Of a stretch of DNA of 41,815 bases, positions 20,001 through 26,672 are shown piece by piece. The notes under the pieces are model-generated. The model ran no database searches. It worked only from the letters and a program-made list of their open reading frames with translations, and had not been told where the DNA came from. Made by a program: the position numbers and the translations under genes. The stretch is from an uncultured Bacteroidales bacterium. Lineage in GTDB: Bacteria; Bacteroidota; Bacteroidia; Bacteroidales; Paludibacteraceae. The stretch is taken from assembly GCA_902783545.1 (NCBI GenBank), contig CACZRD010000047.1:1-41815 (forward strand). The letters are read 5' to 3'. The stretch's first letter is position 1. Every line of letters starts with the position of its first letter.

Positions 20001-23000
20001 GACGGCGGTGACGGTAAGACCTACACCGAGTCGGGTATCTACCGCGTAGAGGAGAAGACCAGCAGCGGTTGTGGCACCGTATCCGTACTGAACCTGACGA
20101 TCAACAAGAGCTACAGCTTCAACGAGGCTTACGACAAGCAGAGCACGGAGATGCCGTTCACGGTGCATGGGTATAAATTCGAAGCGGCAGGCAGTCATGA
20201 TTGTGCATTCACGACGGGCAGCGGTTGCGACAGTATCTATCATGTGACACTGACCGTTCATGAAGTACCGCTGCCGGTAGAGACGACGAATGACGCTATG
20301 TGCGAGGGCGAGGTATATATGTGGGGCGACCAGGAGTGCACCGAGAGCGGTACGTACAGCTATACGGTGCTCGACGGAACCAAGGAAGTTGCCATCAAGG
20401 TACTGAACCTGACTGTATACGAGAAGTATAGCAATACGACCAATGTTAAGCACTGCGGCACGAGCTACAAGTGGGATGTGGACGGCAAGACATATAGTAA
20501 GTCCGGCACATACACATGGGAAGGCAAGTCGCTCGTGACGGGCTGCGACAGCACAGAGATCCTTGTGCTCAAGCTCGGTCAGCCCAACACCGGCGAGGAG
20601 ACCGTGACGGTTTGCCAGAACGAGCCTGTGACGATTGGCAACCGCTCGTTCGTAGCGACGGAGAACACCTCGTTCACCCAGACGCTGACGAACGGTTCGG
20701 GTTGCGACTCCGTAGTGACCTACACGGTGAATGTCACACCGCGTACGTACACCGCTGTCGAGAAGCCGGATGACTACTGCGAGGGAACGACCTACACATG
20801 GCGCGGTCACACCTATGAGACCGCAGGCACGTACTTCGATACGACCTTCAATGGCGGTTGCGCTACCGAGATTCATACACTCGAGCTGGAAAGTCAGCCG
20901 TACTACCGCTACGACAAAGATGCCCACTTCGACGAAGATGTAGAGGTATGGGAGAAAGCCTTGCCGTACACATGGGTAGGACATATGAACGATACGTTGC
21001 TCCGCACCAACGGCGACTACTACGACCGTCAGAAGACTATCAACGGTTGCGACAGTATCTACCATATCCACTTCCATGTGAACTTCGTGAAACGCGACAC
21101 GGTTGAGGATAGCGGTTGCGATAGCTACACGTGGGATGTAAACGGCAAGACCTATACCGAATCGGAGTTGGTATCCGATACCGTATTCATCGATGCCGAG
21201 CATACAGACTACAGCGAGATCCACTTCTGTGACGTGACGATCTACCCGAGCTACGATGTGGATAGTACATTGATCAAGCATATCTGCTCGGATCAGCAGC
21301 CGTTCGAGTGGTTCGGCCAGACATGTTCCGTACCGCAGGATGCTGCGCATCAGGTCAACGACCATATGTTCGTTGAGACCTTCCAGTACACGAAGCAGAC
21401 AACAGCGGGTTGTGACTCACTCGAAGCTAACCTCACGCTCTACCTGCACCTGCCGTACGAGACGACGATCACGGAGGACATGAGCGTCTGCGACTCGTAT
21501 AACTGGGACGGTCAGATCATCACCAAGTCCGGTAAGTACGAGCGCCGGTACGATAACTATGGATTAGGCGGTTGCGCCGACTCCGTTCTGTACCGTAACT
21601 TCACGGTATATAGCAGCGAGACTGAGGAGGAGATCGTGGAGGCCTGCGAGTACTACGTATGGCGTGGTGAGAAGTACACCGAGAGCGGCGACTACGAGGA
21701 TGATGAGGCGCAAGGTGGTATATGCACCAAGAAACATATCTTGCACCTGACCATCAAGGAGCCTGCCAAGGTGGATATCGATGTCAAGGCTTGCGATACC
21801 TACACATGGCCGGAGGCTGACGGCGGTACCGGTGAGACCTATACGACCAGTGGTACCTACACCCGTACGTTTGCCGGTCAGGCGGCTAACGGCTGCGACT
21901 CGATCCGCTATCTGAACCTCACGATCGGTACTACCCAGACGGTAACCCTGCCGGGCGTGACGGCTTGCGATAGCTATGAGTGGAAGTTCACAGAGGGTGG
22001 TGACGGACAGACCTACACCACGAGCACCGTGGCTGAAAAACGTACGCCGTCGCTCGTCACCGGCTGCGACAGCATAACCCGTCTGCCGATCACGATCAAC
22101 CACTCTGTGGTAACTGACGTGCCGGCAATCACGGCTTGCTACGAGTACCACGATGTCCAGAACGACATCCATATCACGACCGAAGGTTATCAGGCGATCA
22201 CACGCCAATATAAGACAGCTGCCGGTTGCGATAGTACGGTTAACTTCTACATCACCGTCAATATGCCGACGCTCATCGAGCACACCGTGACAGCTTGCCA
22301 GAGCTACGAGTGGAAGGGTGAGGTCTACGGTCCGGGCTACTACGACATCGTAACGAAGTACACCCCGGATGAGGGTTACGGCTGCGACAGCGTAGTGACG
22401 ATGCACCTGACCGTCAACCCGACGATGACTACCAACAGCACAGTGATCGTCAAGGGCACATCGTACTACTGGGCTGAGGCTGATGAGACGCTGACTACCG
22501 CCGGTATCCATGAGCATACATTCGCATCGGAAGTTACCGGTTGCGACAGTATCGTTCGTCTCAACCTGATACTCAATGATCCGGATAGTCGGGAGGATAC
22601 GCAGATCATCTGCCGTCCGGATGCACCGTACGTATGGCAGCCGTTTGCGGAAGCACCGTACGTCAAGGATGCACAGGTATTCAGCGAATCCGGCGATTAT
22701 ACCGAGCAGATGCATATCGACGATGGTATCCGTGAGCCGTTTGACTCCATCCGCACGTTGCACCTGACTATCCAGGAGCAGCCGCATACGTCAAAGACCG
22801 ATACAGCGTGCGGTTCGTACGCTTGGGATAAGGACGGACAGGTTCATACCGCCAGCGGCATGTATCTGCACGACGGTAACGACGGTATATGCGACTACAC
22901 CGATACGCTCTACCTGACTATCCACCCGATACCTGAAGCTACGGAGGTTAATGTCACGGCTTGCGACCTGTTCACCGTCAACGGTGAGACGTTCCGCCAG

Positions 23001-26000
23001 ACCGGACGCTACGAGCGCCACTGGTCAACGGCATTCGGATGCGACTCGACGGTATTCTATAATATCAAGATCAACGAGCGTCAGACGACCACCGTCAACG
23101 TGGACGCTTGTGACAGCTACACATGGGAGTACGCCGAGGGCGAGAGTGAGACCTTCACCAAGTCCGGCAGCTACACGCAGGTACTTACCGGCGCTAACGG
23201 CTGCGACAGCGTGGTAACGCTCGTGCTCAGTATCCACCGTCCGTACAACGTCGGTTTCGATGCTTGCGGACACTATGTGGACAACTACGGTAAGGCTGAA
23301 TACGTATGGGATAACCGCACGTACAACGCTGCAGGCAACTATGAGTGGTCGTATCAGTCCGTTCATGGCTGCGACAGTATTGTCACGATGCACCTGTCGA
23401 TGCCAGTCACCGGCACGTCGGAGAACGTCATAGCTTGTGACGAGTATCTGTGGCACGGACGTCTGTTGAACACCACGGGCTTCTATACCGATACGATCAC
23501 CTCGCTGCTCACAGGCTGCGACAGCGTGGCAAGTCTCATCCTCACGATGGACGATCATAAGACCGGTTCGGAGACTGTTGTTGAACCGACATCGTCATAC
23601 TCATGGTGGGGCGAGACCTACTACGAGTCCGGCGACTACGAGCACCGCTTCACGATGGACGACGGCAGCTGCGACAGTATAGCTACTCTGCACCTGACGA
23701 TCGAAGAGCCGCTGCCAATCTCCAACGAAATCAGCGCTACGGCTTGTGATGCATACACATGGGATCGTGAGACGTTCTACACCTCGGGCGTTTACGTACG
23801 TAACTTCCCGACGATAGACGGACGTGACTCAATCGTCAAACTCACGCTGACCATCAACCACGACACCACCGTTTACGTCACCGACAAACTCTGTGGGCCG
23901 TATATCTGGCATCTGCCTAACGGCGACCGCACGATTGACGAGAGCGGCGAGTACACCGAGGTGCTGCAGCGTGCATCGGGTTGCGACAGCGTGGTAACGC
24001 TCACACTTACACTCTGCGAGAGCTTCAATACGACGTTCGCCGTCGAGGCTCGTGACGTCTATGTCTGGGACGGCAGGACGTACACCGAGTCCGGCGACTA
24101 CTCGCGTCTGTACAGCTCAACGCAAGGCTGCGACAGTACGGTCACCATGCAGCTGACGATCATCAAGACGCAGAACGCCGAGGACGAGGCTGAGGCATGT
24201 ACACGTTACGCTTGGGCGGACAGCATCTTCACTGAGAGTACGATCCACTCGCACGTGTTCCCGGCATCTACGGGTGGCGACAGTATCGTTACGATGACGA
24301 TCATCATCCATCAGCCTGTCTTCACCGACCTGTATGACACCGTCAAGGTCTGCGATCCGGCTGATCCGACGTACTCCGGAACATACACCTTGCCGTGGAA
24401 CGAGCAGGTAAGCCATACGGGTATCTACTGCGACACGCTCGAATCGGCATTGTCCGGCTGCGATAGTATCGTACGCTTCCACTTGCAGTGGTGCGACGAG
24501 CCGCTGTGCATCGACACGCTGCCGATCGCTTATGAGAGCGTTTGCGGTTCGTACACCTGGGACAAGACAGGTCTGACCTACAGCACCACCGGTACTTACG
24601 ACTACCACGAGCGTGCCGATGACGGTTGCGAACACGTATCGCTGTTGCGTTTGGAGATACTGCCGCAGGCTTATCTCACGATTGATACCACGGCATGCGA
24701 GAGCCTATACTGGGAGGCAACCGACGAGACCTTCACCGAGTCCGGAACGTACCGCTACGTACAGACCGGTGCTGCGGCTAACGGCTGCGACAGTACAACG
24801 ATTGTGCGCGTAGTTATCGGTCACGAAGGCGAGGGCGAGATTGATATCAACTCGTGCGAGGCATACACCATCAACGGACAGACGTACACCGAATCGGGTA
24901 CCTACGTTCAGGATTGGCTGACTACCACCACGGGCTGCGACTCGACGCTGACCATCCACCTCACTCTCAGTCCGACTAAAGACACGACAGTGAGCGGCAC
25001 GGCTTGCGACGACACCGTTTGGAACAACGTCACCTACACCGAGACCGGCTTCTGGCCGCAGGTACTGCAGACCGCGGCAGGCTGCGACAGTCTGGTAACG
25101 CTGAACCTCATCGTCTATGGCAGCAAGGATATCAACTACATCGACACAACCCACTGCGACTCCATCGTCTGGGGTCCGGACCGTGAGGGCAAGGATACGA
25201 TCATCTACGACGATGGTATCTACACCCGTGTATTCGAATCGGCTATAGGCTGTGACTCGACCGTCACGATGGATCTGCGATTGAAGCGTCACGACTTCGT
25301 CATAGCACGCGATACACAGGCTTGCGACTCATTCGTATGGAACGATAAGGTTTACTTCGAGACCAAGACGTACTACGATACTCTCGTATCGACACGCACA
25401 GGCTGCGACAGTATAACCCAGATGCATATCACCATTGATCCGACCATCCGTGTCGAGATTGAGGATACCGTACCGCCGCCATTCTACCTGTGGCCGACGG
25501 AGAACGACACGATCTGGGAGAGTGGCGACTATCTGGATACCGTACCGTCCTTCATCACCGGTTGCGACAGTATCACTACCTTGCACCTGGTAATGACCGA
25601 CAGTATCATCCTCGATCCGCAGGAGCCTGTACGTATCGACACCTTCGGCTACTGCCCGGGTGATACGGTGGATCTGATCTACAACCTGTTGAAGGGTCAT
25701 CCAACGAAGTACATCCTGATCTTCGATACCGTAGCACCGCGCGTTCCGGACTACACACGTGACTTCATGTCCGTGCTGGATACCACAGATCTGGAGAACC
25801 ACGGTATGGACAGCCTGTTCACCGTAGTCGTTCCTGAGAACTGCGAGCCTGGCGTATATTGCGCACATCTGCAGTTGTTCGATGACTTCTCCAGCAGCGA
25901 GGTTTATGACTTCTGCATCCGTGTTAACTACAAGGACGCTATCGTCTCGATGTGGACGGATGTGGTGGCAATCAACAACTACGAAAGCAAGTTCATTGGT

Positions 26001-26426
26001 TACCAGTGGTACAAGGATGACGAGCTCATACCGGGCGCAACCAAGCAATACTACTCCGACGGCGAGGATCTCAACGCTTGCTACCGTGCACGCGTTCAGT
26101 TGGCTGACAGCTCATGGATCTTCACCTGCGAGGCATGCTTCGACCTGCGTACCGATTCGCTTGAACTCATCGCTTACCCGACGCCGGCTCCTGTCGGACA
26201 GCCTGTCACCATCAAGGCTATGGGTATCTTGCTGGAGAAACTCGCCGGCTCGCGTATCACCATCACCAAGGAGCAAGGTCTGACCGTCAAGGAGTTCACG
26301 CTCGCCGAAGGCGAACGCAGCGTGGATGTCGAACTCTCGGCAGGCTTGTACATCGCTACGCTCATCACCGGTGATGCTGATGACCGAGGACCGCGTACCG
26401 CGAACGTCAAGTTCATAGTCTTCTAA
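11046..26426 (+). CDS. Giant secreted repeat protein, IgGFc-binding-like N-terminus
   Basis: A 5126-aa surface or extracellular protein. A Sec signal peptide ends near residue 39 (AYA/A). Residues ~48-500 resemble the IgGFc-binding N-terminal domain (GKRFWVTFL, VPPMRQG, NVIVPTNA). Residues ~769-1930 carry about 12 Ig-like units of ~97 aa, most with two cysteines. Residues ~1933-4850 carry about 50 shorter units (~50-65 aa) with the pattern ACxSYTW...YTxSGxY...GCDSI..L.LTV. A unique C-terminal region follows, then a type IX secretion-like sorting domain from about 5039 (AYPTPAPVGQPV to VKFIVF). The paired cysteines suggest one disulfide per unit, hence a stiff filament. Likely an adhesin or matrix protein; the ligand is unknown. 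No frameshift was seen over 15.4 kb. Confidence 0.85.
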   Translation: MNRLQSFRMKVKEVLTILPVALLLGLGVVGTLAPEQAYAASSSVPDYNPVEGKRFWVTFLSNNNGATEEEAKKVIQLVAVSRNGATVTVHYSEGGTPQDPTTVIAAGEQQTITIDKSRAYNLSAGTNMHSVLVTSTDTISLYAAVRDGSYYESSFILPEGALGYEYVVQNNRRNQSDLRSEYAVVAVESGTTKVHIKQRESNETSTPTTPDVKSETTVSLTQGQVYFVKSTSQYMELDEYGDPVLDYDDNPVYYFGNLSGTSIDADKKIAVFQADEGTMTPYLSGLTQNYIFEQALPISSWGKEFVVVRSERAQYEVVRITTVYKDTKISLKSAVDGTIHTETISNPFSTLEYPFIATNSDLVNKGDLYITADYPIMVSTYIPCKYINNNWGAPAVAAVPPMRQGMKDVTIGLTNYAMSRYFANVIVPTNAVSSMKLDGSSIASSFTAFEGTPYSYARLNLGTSSTPKHLSNSEAPFVAYAYGHGKENAFYYATGFNNVPAAPELYVDNYRVSHGDEAQFCNQHPGVTFKAVVDYPHDSIKWDLGEGAISVVKAKNGSYNNRHMYGKTISQGDTTHNIRLYVFHHSPLAGIKDTDSICVSLVVHPVYYDTLKTKVAAKHLEYIWNKSSNPAFGIDGKGEIAIGPVTMGKDATNPNNKWTKADKPEVTSIFDSLVYKTQTYGCDSIFYLQLEVVPDTIMKKETASVCQGEAFTWAGHHNAWNHLTQNGTPITEINTATAGTFEIRDTMQSLVFPYPDSIHVLTLTVLDKPTLTGFPTTKIERCAEDESPFTISYGSQYATQIEYWMRSGTDPDIRHVTEAVGSSFSITTPEDIEPGDYVLYAKTLSATCQSVTYQVDVKIHKRPTLKSLSMKEGNTAKCYPADEFVVEYDHTNNPTEIWYKVTEGENLIKDWTKEDVVSGKTFTINTATPSNWADGKTYTVEAYVKTNAENGSCESEHKTTTFQILKQPTITNVSITNQCDDETKTVLKFTTADATKYRYKFDSGGWSDYLTGIADGDHIVSNLYIGSLSHGTHTITMQAASEACLSEETTPFEFTIYEMPTASITTTSDALNKCIKDVTGNETISYTYSAVTTQIKWQLDRPGTRSTIGWNTLEVGKPLTITPAQLDTAGHYVLTITAHSAHCDSTELKKGTLEFDLYDTAHIDLKDIKNVCKGVAVNATYTTTDHPTTKYTYQIDTEGGETKIGPTVVETIDGKIPSTGTKDLAAGMYVLRVWASNGHNCAASEVRKTFEIYPIPVISSLTGVANLCQEEGGNLEITVDGTNVQKVNYELKRNDASWVTEEKVALTGGKFTLRTDSLSAGDYKLTAMPISDHGCEGAWFTPEVTFTVYPKPEVKLTKKDYTFCEGSKTTLDVAYTQKNVSRIDWFLKLKSGGDVIKNGNITSFSGTFTIDGVNTLEAGNYIVYASAINDHSGVICHSKNDTINVKVNKTPTETSIESINNACFVTTGTTTVKYNHKDAEQFRYKLDDAEWTDNWADVTASKEFELNIGGLTVGTHKLYLQTKRGTCLGEPTGATEFTIYANPTLTLTPASGIWPVDNIDVSYTGTGLTGGTYSYKLTGGDIPSGTPRTGSGSSANEGTISVNTSGLKPEKYNLEVTATSADGCEVKATTKIDIFYPTDVEIDVPIVPVDSCEGTTEPIKVYIHTKYADKYSYEVVLKGTTEHPVDNYSGSETYTNTEDTPVDKTIELDIRNWAAGTYTVTVTAENTTIGAKKSETVDFIIYPKPVLTFTQPEAVCAGATTTVTIQHSTENVNTVAFRVEKDGADFPSATWTTSTGSITLNTSDWTGGEYKIYGTPTSKYGCEGEESAVPAVLVVNDQPTASITAIDENVCEGTAYLNVGFDASADAHAYAFSILNAGDQSVKTGGDDFSGGSLTVAVDIKGLEPGSYKFELKTQTEKGCWSKPDTKSFSVRDTFLNVTKAKICESETYTWKYGDHSEEIKGSDHFHNPVKADTIDRNFPTATYGCDSIYRLILTVEKEYVFVTDTTICYGEKFNWIVKDKCSGEPVELMRGLTATTYQVDTLPCGDLWCPPVYILDLKVREEYAAEAEYYTLSEDETLTWRGQSITEAGTYEDRKSQETGPASGCDSVWRIIVDKAKVERKVSNQDVCYGETVYFNHKKFTNLPVGQSVLFDTLRTTTGYDSVYLRLNLTVGQRYYDSVSVSACDHYVWPVNGNTYMHSGIYREELATVDGCDSIFVLNLTVNKGYEFYETYDIDSTQLPFTIHDYTYTGGGEFDRAFTAKGGCDSIYHLQIIVHEELYESDTVTRVACTNELPYLWRGGKYYHTGIYSVTTKDPDSTHVMYLTVNDAYSDTTYVHACSSYTWPVNGVTYDASTIVPVDKKTTLDCDSTVVLKLTMGAPTTATVGVNACQYEMTTVGNRTFVPTGLTYPDFTRTLRNSSGCDSTVTYKVTVIPRFYKTDTTFADICEGATYTWDNSANGGGIHTYTKAGTYYDSVPDANGCTKDVYTLKLSAKPTYWIDEDVEVHESALPYAWVGHKGDTLLSTNGDYYDYLTSVISGCDSIHHIHFHVNWVERHYDAPLEGCESVKWRNKTYTESGLVSDTVFTDSKHTKYKDVYFCEITVNHKVEQAEPDFTICQNEAFTWHGQSYEASHFEPGDHPLTAESANECDTIYKTTLHVKQTYYVNETMNDVCATDLPIEWHGQLLTKDDISGGKIKATDFRPAPNGCDTIYSLTMTVHSVTAPQVSPAAAICLGKTYEWKKDGKLLMTIPGKVAGTHTYYYWYTVPGECDSTYLRLDLTVNDPETPTPVNVFICHGEKYDWVVPGCNPGDPEVVLMKGLTESTQQTYTLPCEGDGCSPIYELNLTVYPEYAHVDDPAHLCAGETLKWRGLTITKGGEYEARVEDAVDVRGDGSFYCDSIYRITVTKLEPEEKSSSMTVCYGTPVVFNNHEYTGLEVGNHTLKETISSVVDGCDSLYLTLNLTVEPYSYDSIVVTECDSYTWKKKDGGDGKTYTESGIYRVEEKTSSGCGTVSVLNLTINKSYSFNEAYDKQSTEMPFTVHGYKFEAAGSHDCAFTTGSGCDSIYHVTLTVHEVPLPVETTNDAMCEGEVYMWGDQECTESGTYSYTVLDGTKEVAIKVLNLTVYEKYSNTTNVKHCGTSYKWDVDGKTYSKSGTYTWEGKSLVTGCDSTEILVLKLGQPNTGEETVTVCQNEPVTIGNRSFVATENTSFTQTLTNGSGCDSVVTYTVNVTPRTYTAVEKPDDYCEGTTYTWRGHTYETAGTYFDTTFNGGCATEIHTLELESQPYYRYDKDAHFDEDVEVWEKALPYTWVGHMNDTLLRTNGDYYDRQKTINGCDSIYHIHFHVNFVKRDTVEDSGCDSYTWDVNGKTYTESELVSDTVFIDAEHTDYSEIHFCDVTIYPSYDVDSTLIKHICSDQQPFEWFGQTCSVPQDAAHQVNDHMFVETFQYTKQTTAGCDSLEANLTLYLHLPYETTITEDMSVCDSYNWDGQIITKSGKYERRYDNYGLGGCADSVLYRNFTVYSSETEEEIVEACEYYVWRGEKYTESGDYEDDEAQGGICTKKHILHLTIKEPAKVDIDVKACDTYTWPEADGGTGETYTTSGTYTRTFAGQAANGCDSIRYLNLTIGTTQTVTLPGVTACDSYEWKFTEGGDGQTYTTSTVAEKRTPSLVTGCDSITRLPITINHSVVTDVPAITACYEYHDVQNDIHITTEGYQAITRQYKTAAGCDSTVNFYITVNMPTLIEHTVTACQSYEWKGEVYGPGYYDIVTKYTPDEGYGCDSVVTMHLTVNPTMTTNSTVIVKGTSYYWAEADETLTTAGIHEHTFASEVTGCDSIVRLNLILNDPDSREDTQIICRPDAPYVWQPFAEAPYVKDAQVFSESGDYTEQMHIDDGIREPFDSIRTLHLTIQEQPHTSKTDTACGSYAWDKDGQVHTASGMYLHDGNDGICDYTDTLYLTIHPIPEATEVNVTACDLFTVNGETFRQTGRYERHWSTAFGCDSTVFYNIKINERQTTTVNVDACDSYTWEYAEGESETFTKSGSYTQVLTGANGCDSVVTLVLSIHRPYNVGFDACGHYVDNYGKAEYVWDNRTYNAAGNYEWSYQSVHGCDSIVTMHLSMPVTGTSENVIACDEYLWHGRLLNTTGFYTDTITSLLTGCDSVASLILTMDDHKTGSETVVEPTSSYSWWGETYYESGDYEHRFTMDDGSCDSIATLHLTIEEPLPISNEISATACDAYTWDRETFYTSGVYVRNFPTIDGRDSIVKLTLTINHDTTVYVTDKLCGPYIWHLPNGDRTIDESGEYTEVLQRASGCDSVVTLTLTLCESFNTTFAVEARDVYVWDGRTYTESGDYSRLYSSTQGCDSTVTMQLTIIKTQNAEDEAEACTRYAWADSIFTESTIHSHVFPASTGGDSIVTMTIIIHQPVFTDLYDTVKVCDPADPTYSGTYTLPWNEQVSHTGIYCDTLESALSGCDSIVRFHLQWCDEPLCIDTLPIAYESVCGSYTWDKTGLTYSTTGTYDYHERADDGCEHVSLLRLEILPQAYLTIDTTACESLYWEATDETFTESGTYRYVQTGAAANGCDSTTIVRVVIGHEGEGEIDINSCEAYTINGQTYTESGTYVQDWLTTTTGCDSTLTIHLTLSPTKDTTVSGTACDDTVWNNVTYTETGFWPQVLQTAAGCDSLVTLNLIVYGSKDINYIDTTHCDSIVWGPDREGKDTIIYDDGIYTRVFESAIGCDSTVTMDLRLKRHDFVIARDTQACDSFVWNDKVYFETKTYYDTLVSTRTGCDSITQMHITIDPTIRVEIEDTVPPPFYLWPTENDTIWESGDYLDTVPSFITGCDSITTLHLVMTDSIILDPQEPVRIDTFGYCPGDTVDLIYNLLKGHPTKYILIFDTVAPRVPDYTRDFMSVLDTTDLENHGMDSLFTVVVPENCEPGVYCAHLQLFDDFSSSEVYDFCIRVNYKDAIVSMWTDVVAINNYESKFIGYQWYKDDELIPGATKQYYSDGEDLNACYRARVQLADSSWIFTCEACFDLRTDSLELIAYPTPAPVGQPVTIKAMGILLEKLAGSRITITKEQGLTVKEFTLAEGERSVDVELSAGLYIATLITGDADDRGPRTANVKFIVF
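13350..16841 (+). repeat. Array of ~12 Ig-like repeat units (coding)
   Basis: Units begin with a strand such as PTLTGFP, PTLKSLS, PTITNVS, PTASITT, PVISSLT, PEVKLTK, PTETSIE, PVLTFTQ and end ..GxYxLxxxAxSxxGC... Unit length is about 97 residues (~290 nt). DNA identity between units is low, so the array is old. Confidence 0.7.
16842..25600 (+). repeat. Array of ~50 two-cysteine 'GCDSI' repeat units (coding)
   Basis: I count about fifty ends of the form GCDS(I/T/V)..L.LT(V/I), some degenerate (GYDS, GRDS, GGDS, GCAT). Most are preceded by a (A/V)C..YxW strand and YxxSGxY. Short DNA blocks such as GGTTGCGACAGTATC recur, for example near 17832, 18660, 20223 and 21046. Confidence 0.8.
17060..21320 (+). 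repeat. ~2.4-kb segmental duplication inside the giant gene
   Basis: Block 1 (about 17060-18920) and block 2 (about 19410-21320) align unit by unit in the same order: CYGEKFNW with CHGEKYDW; ETLTWRGQSIT with ETLKWRGLTIT; VCYGETVYFN with VCYGTPVVFN; LPFTIHDYTY with MPFTVHGYKF; GNRTFV with GNRSFV (18238 and 20638); DVEVHESALPYAWVGH with DVEVWEKALPYTWVGH (18549 and 20937). The offset is 2.35-2.4 kb throughout. Confidence 0.75.
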
Positions 26427-26489
26427 GCTTGCAGCGGAGAGAAGACACCACTCCCTCCGCCTGCAAACTCAAGATTGCACTACAATAGC

Positions 26490-26570
26490 CGATTTTTAAG
26501 GTCAATCTTAAAAATAGTACACTGTGGGACACCGAAACAGCACGTTTCGGTGTCCTTGTCTTAAAAATCG
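26490..26570 (+). terminator. Nested hairpin terminator after the giant gene
   Basis: A 12-bp perfect stem GGACACCGAAAC (26527-26538) with GTTTCGGTGTCC (26544-26555) and a 5-nt loop. Outer arms CGATTTTTAAG (26490-26500) and CTTAAAAATCG (26560-26570) enclose it, and a third ATTTTTAAG-complement (CTTAAAAAT) before the inner stem offers an alternative pairing. Confidence 0.65.
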
Positions 26571-26594
26571 TACTACTTTTCACAATACGCGCTA

Positions 26595-26625
26595 TTGCAA
26601 ATATCAAAAAATTGTTGTACCTTTG
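26595..26625 (+). promoter_or_regulatory. Bacteroidetes-type promoter for the PCMD repeat protein
   Basis: TTG at 26595-26597 and TACCTTTG at 26618-26625 with a 20-nt spacer. Predicted leader of roughly 40 nt. Confidence 0.7.
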
Positions 26626-26672
26626 CAGCGTAAATTGAATAACTACGCACATATATCAACAAAACAATACAA

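Noticed and set aside
17508..21365. Long minus-strand open frames opposite the giant gene (up to ~700 codons)
   Set aside because: They are antisense images of the repeat units, caused by the codon pattern of GCDSI/LTV repeats; composition is implausible and no promoter or start context was seen.
11046..26426. Tandem repeats considered as a CRISPR array or satellite DNA
   Set aside because: The repeats are protein-level, divergent in DNA and in one continuous reading frame.
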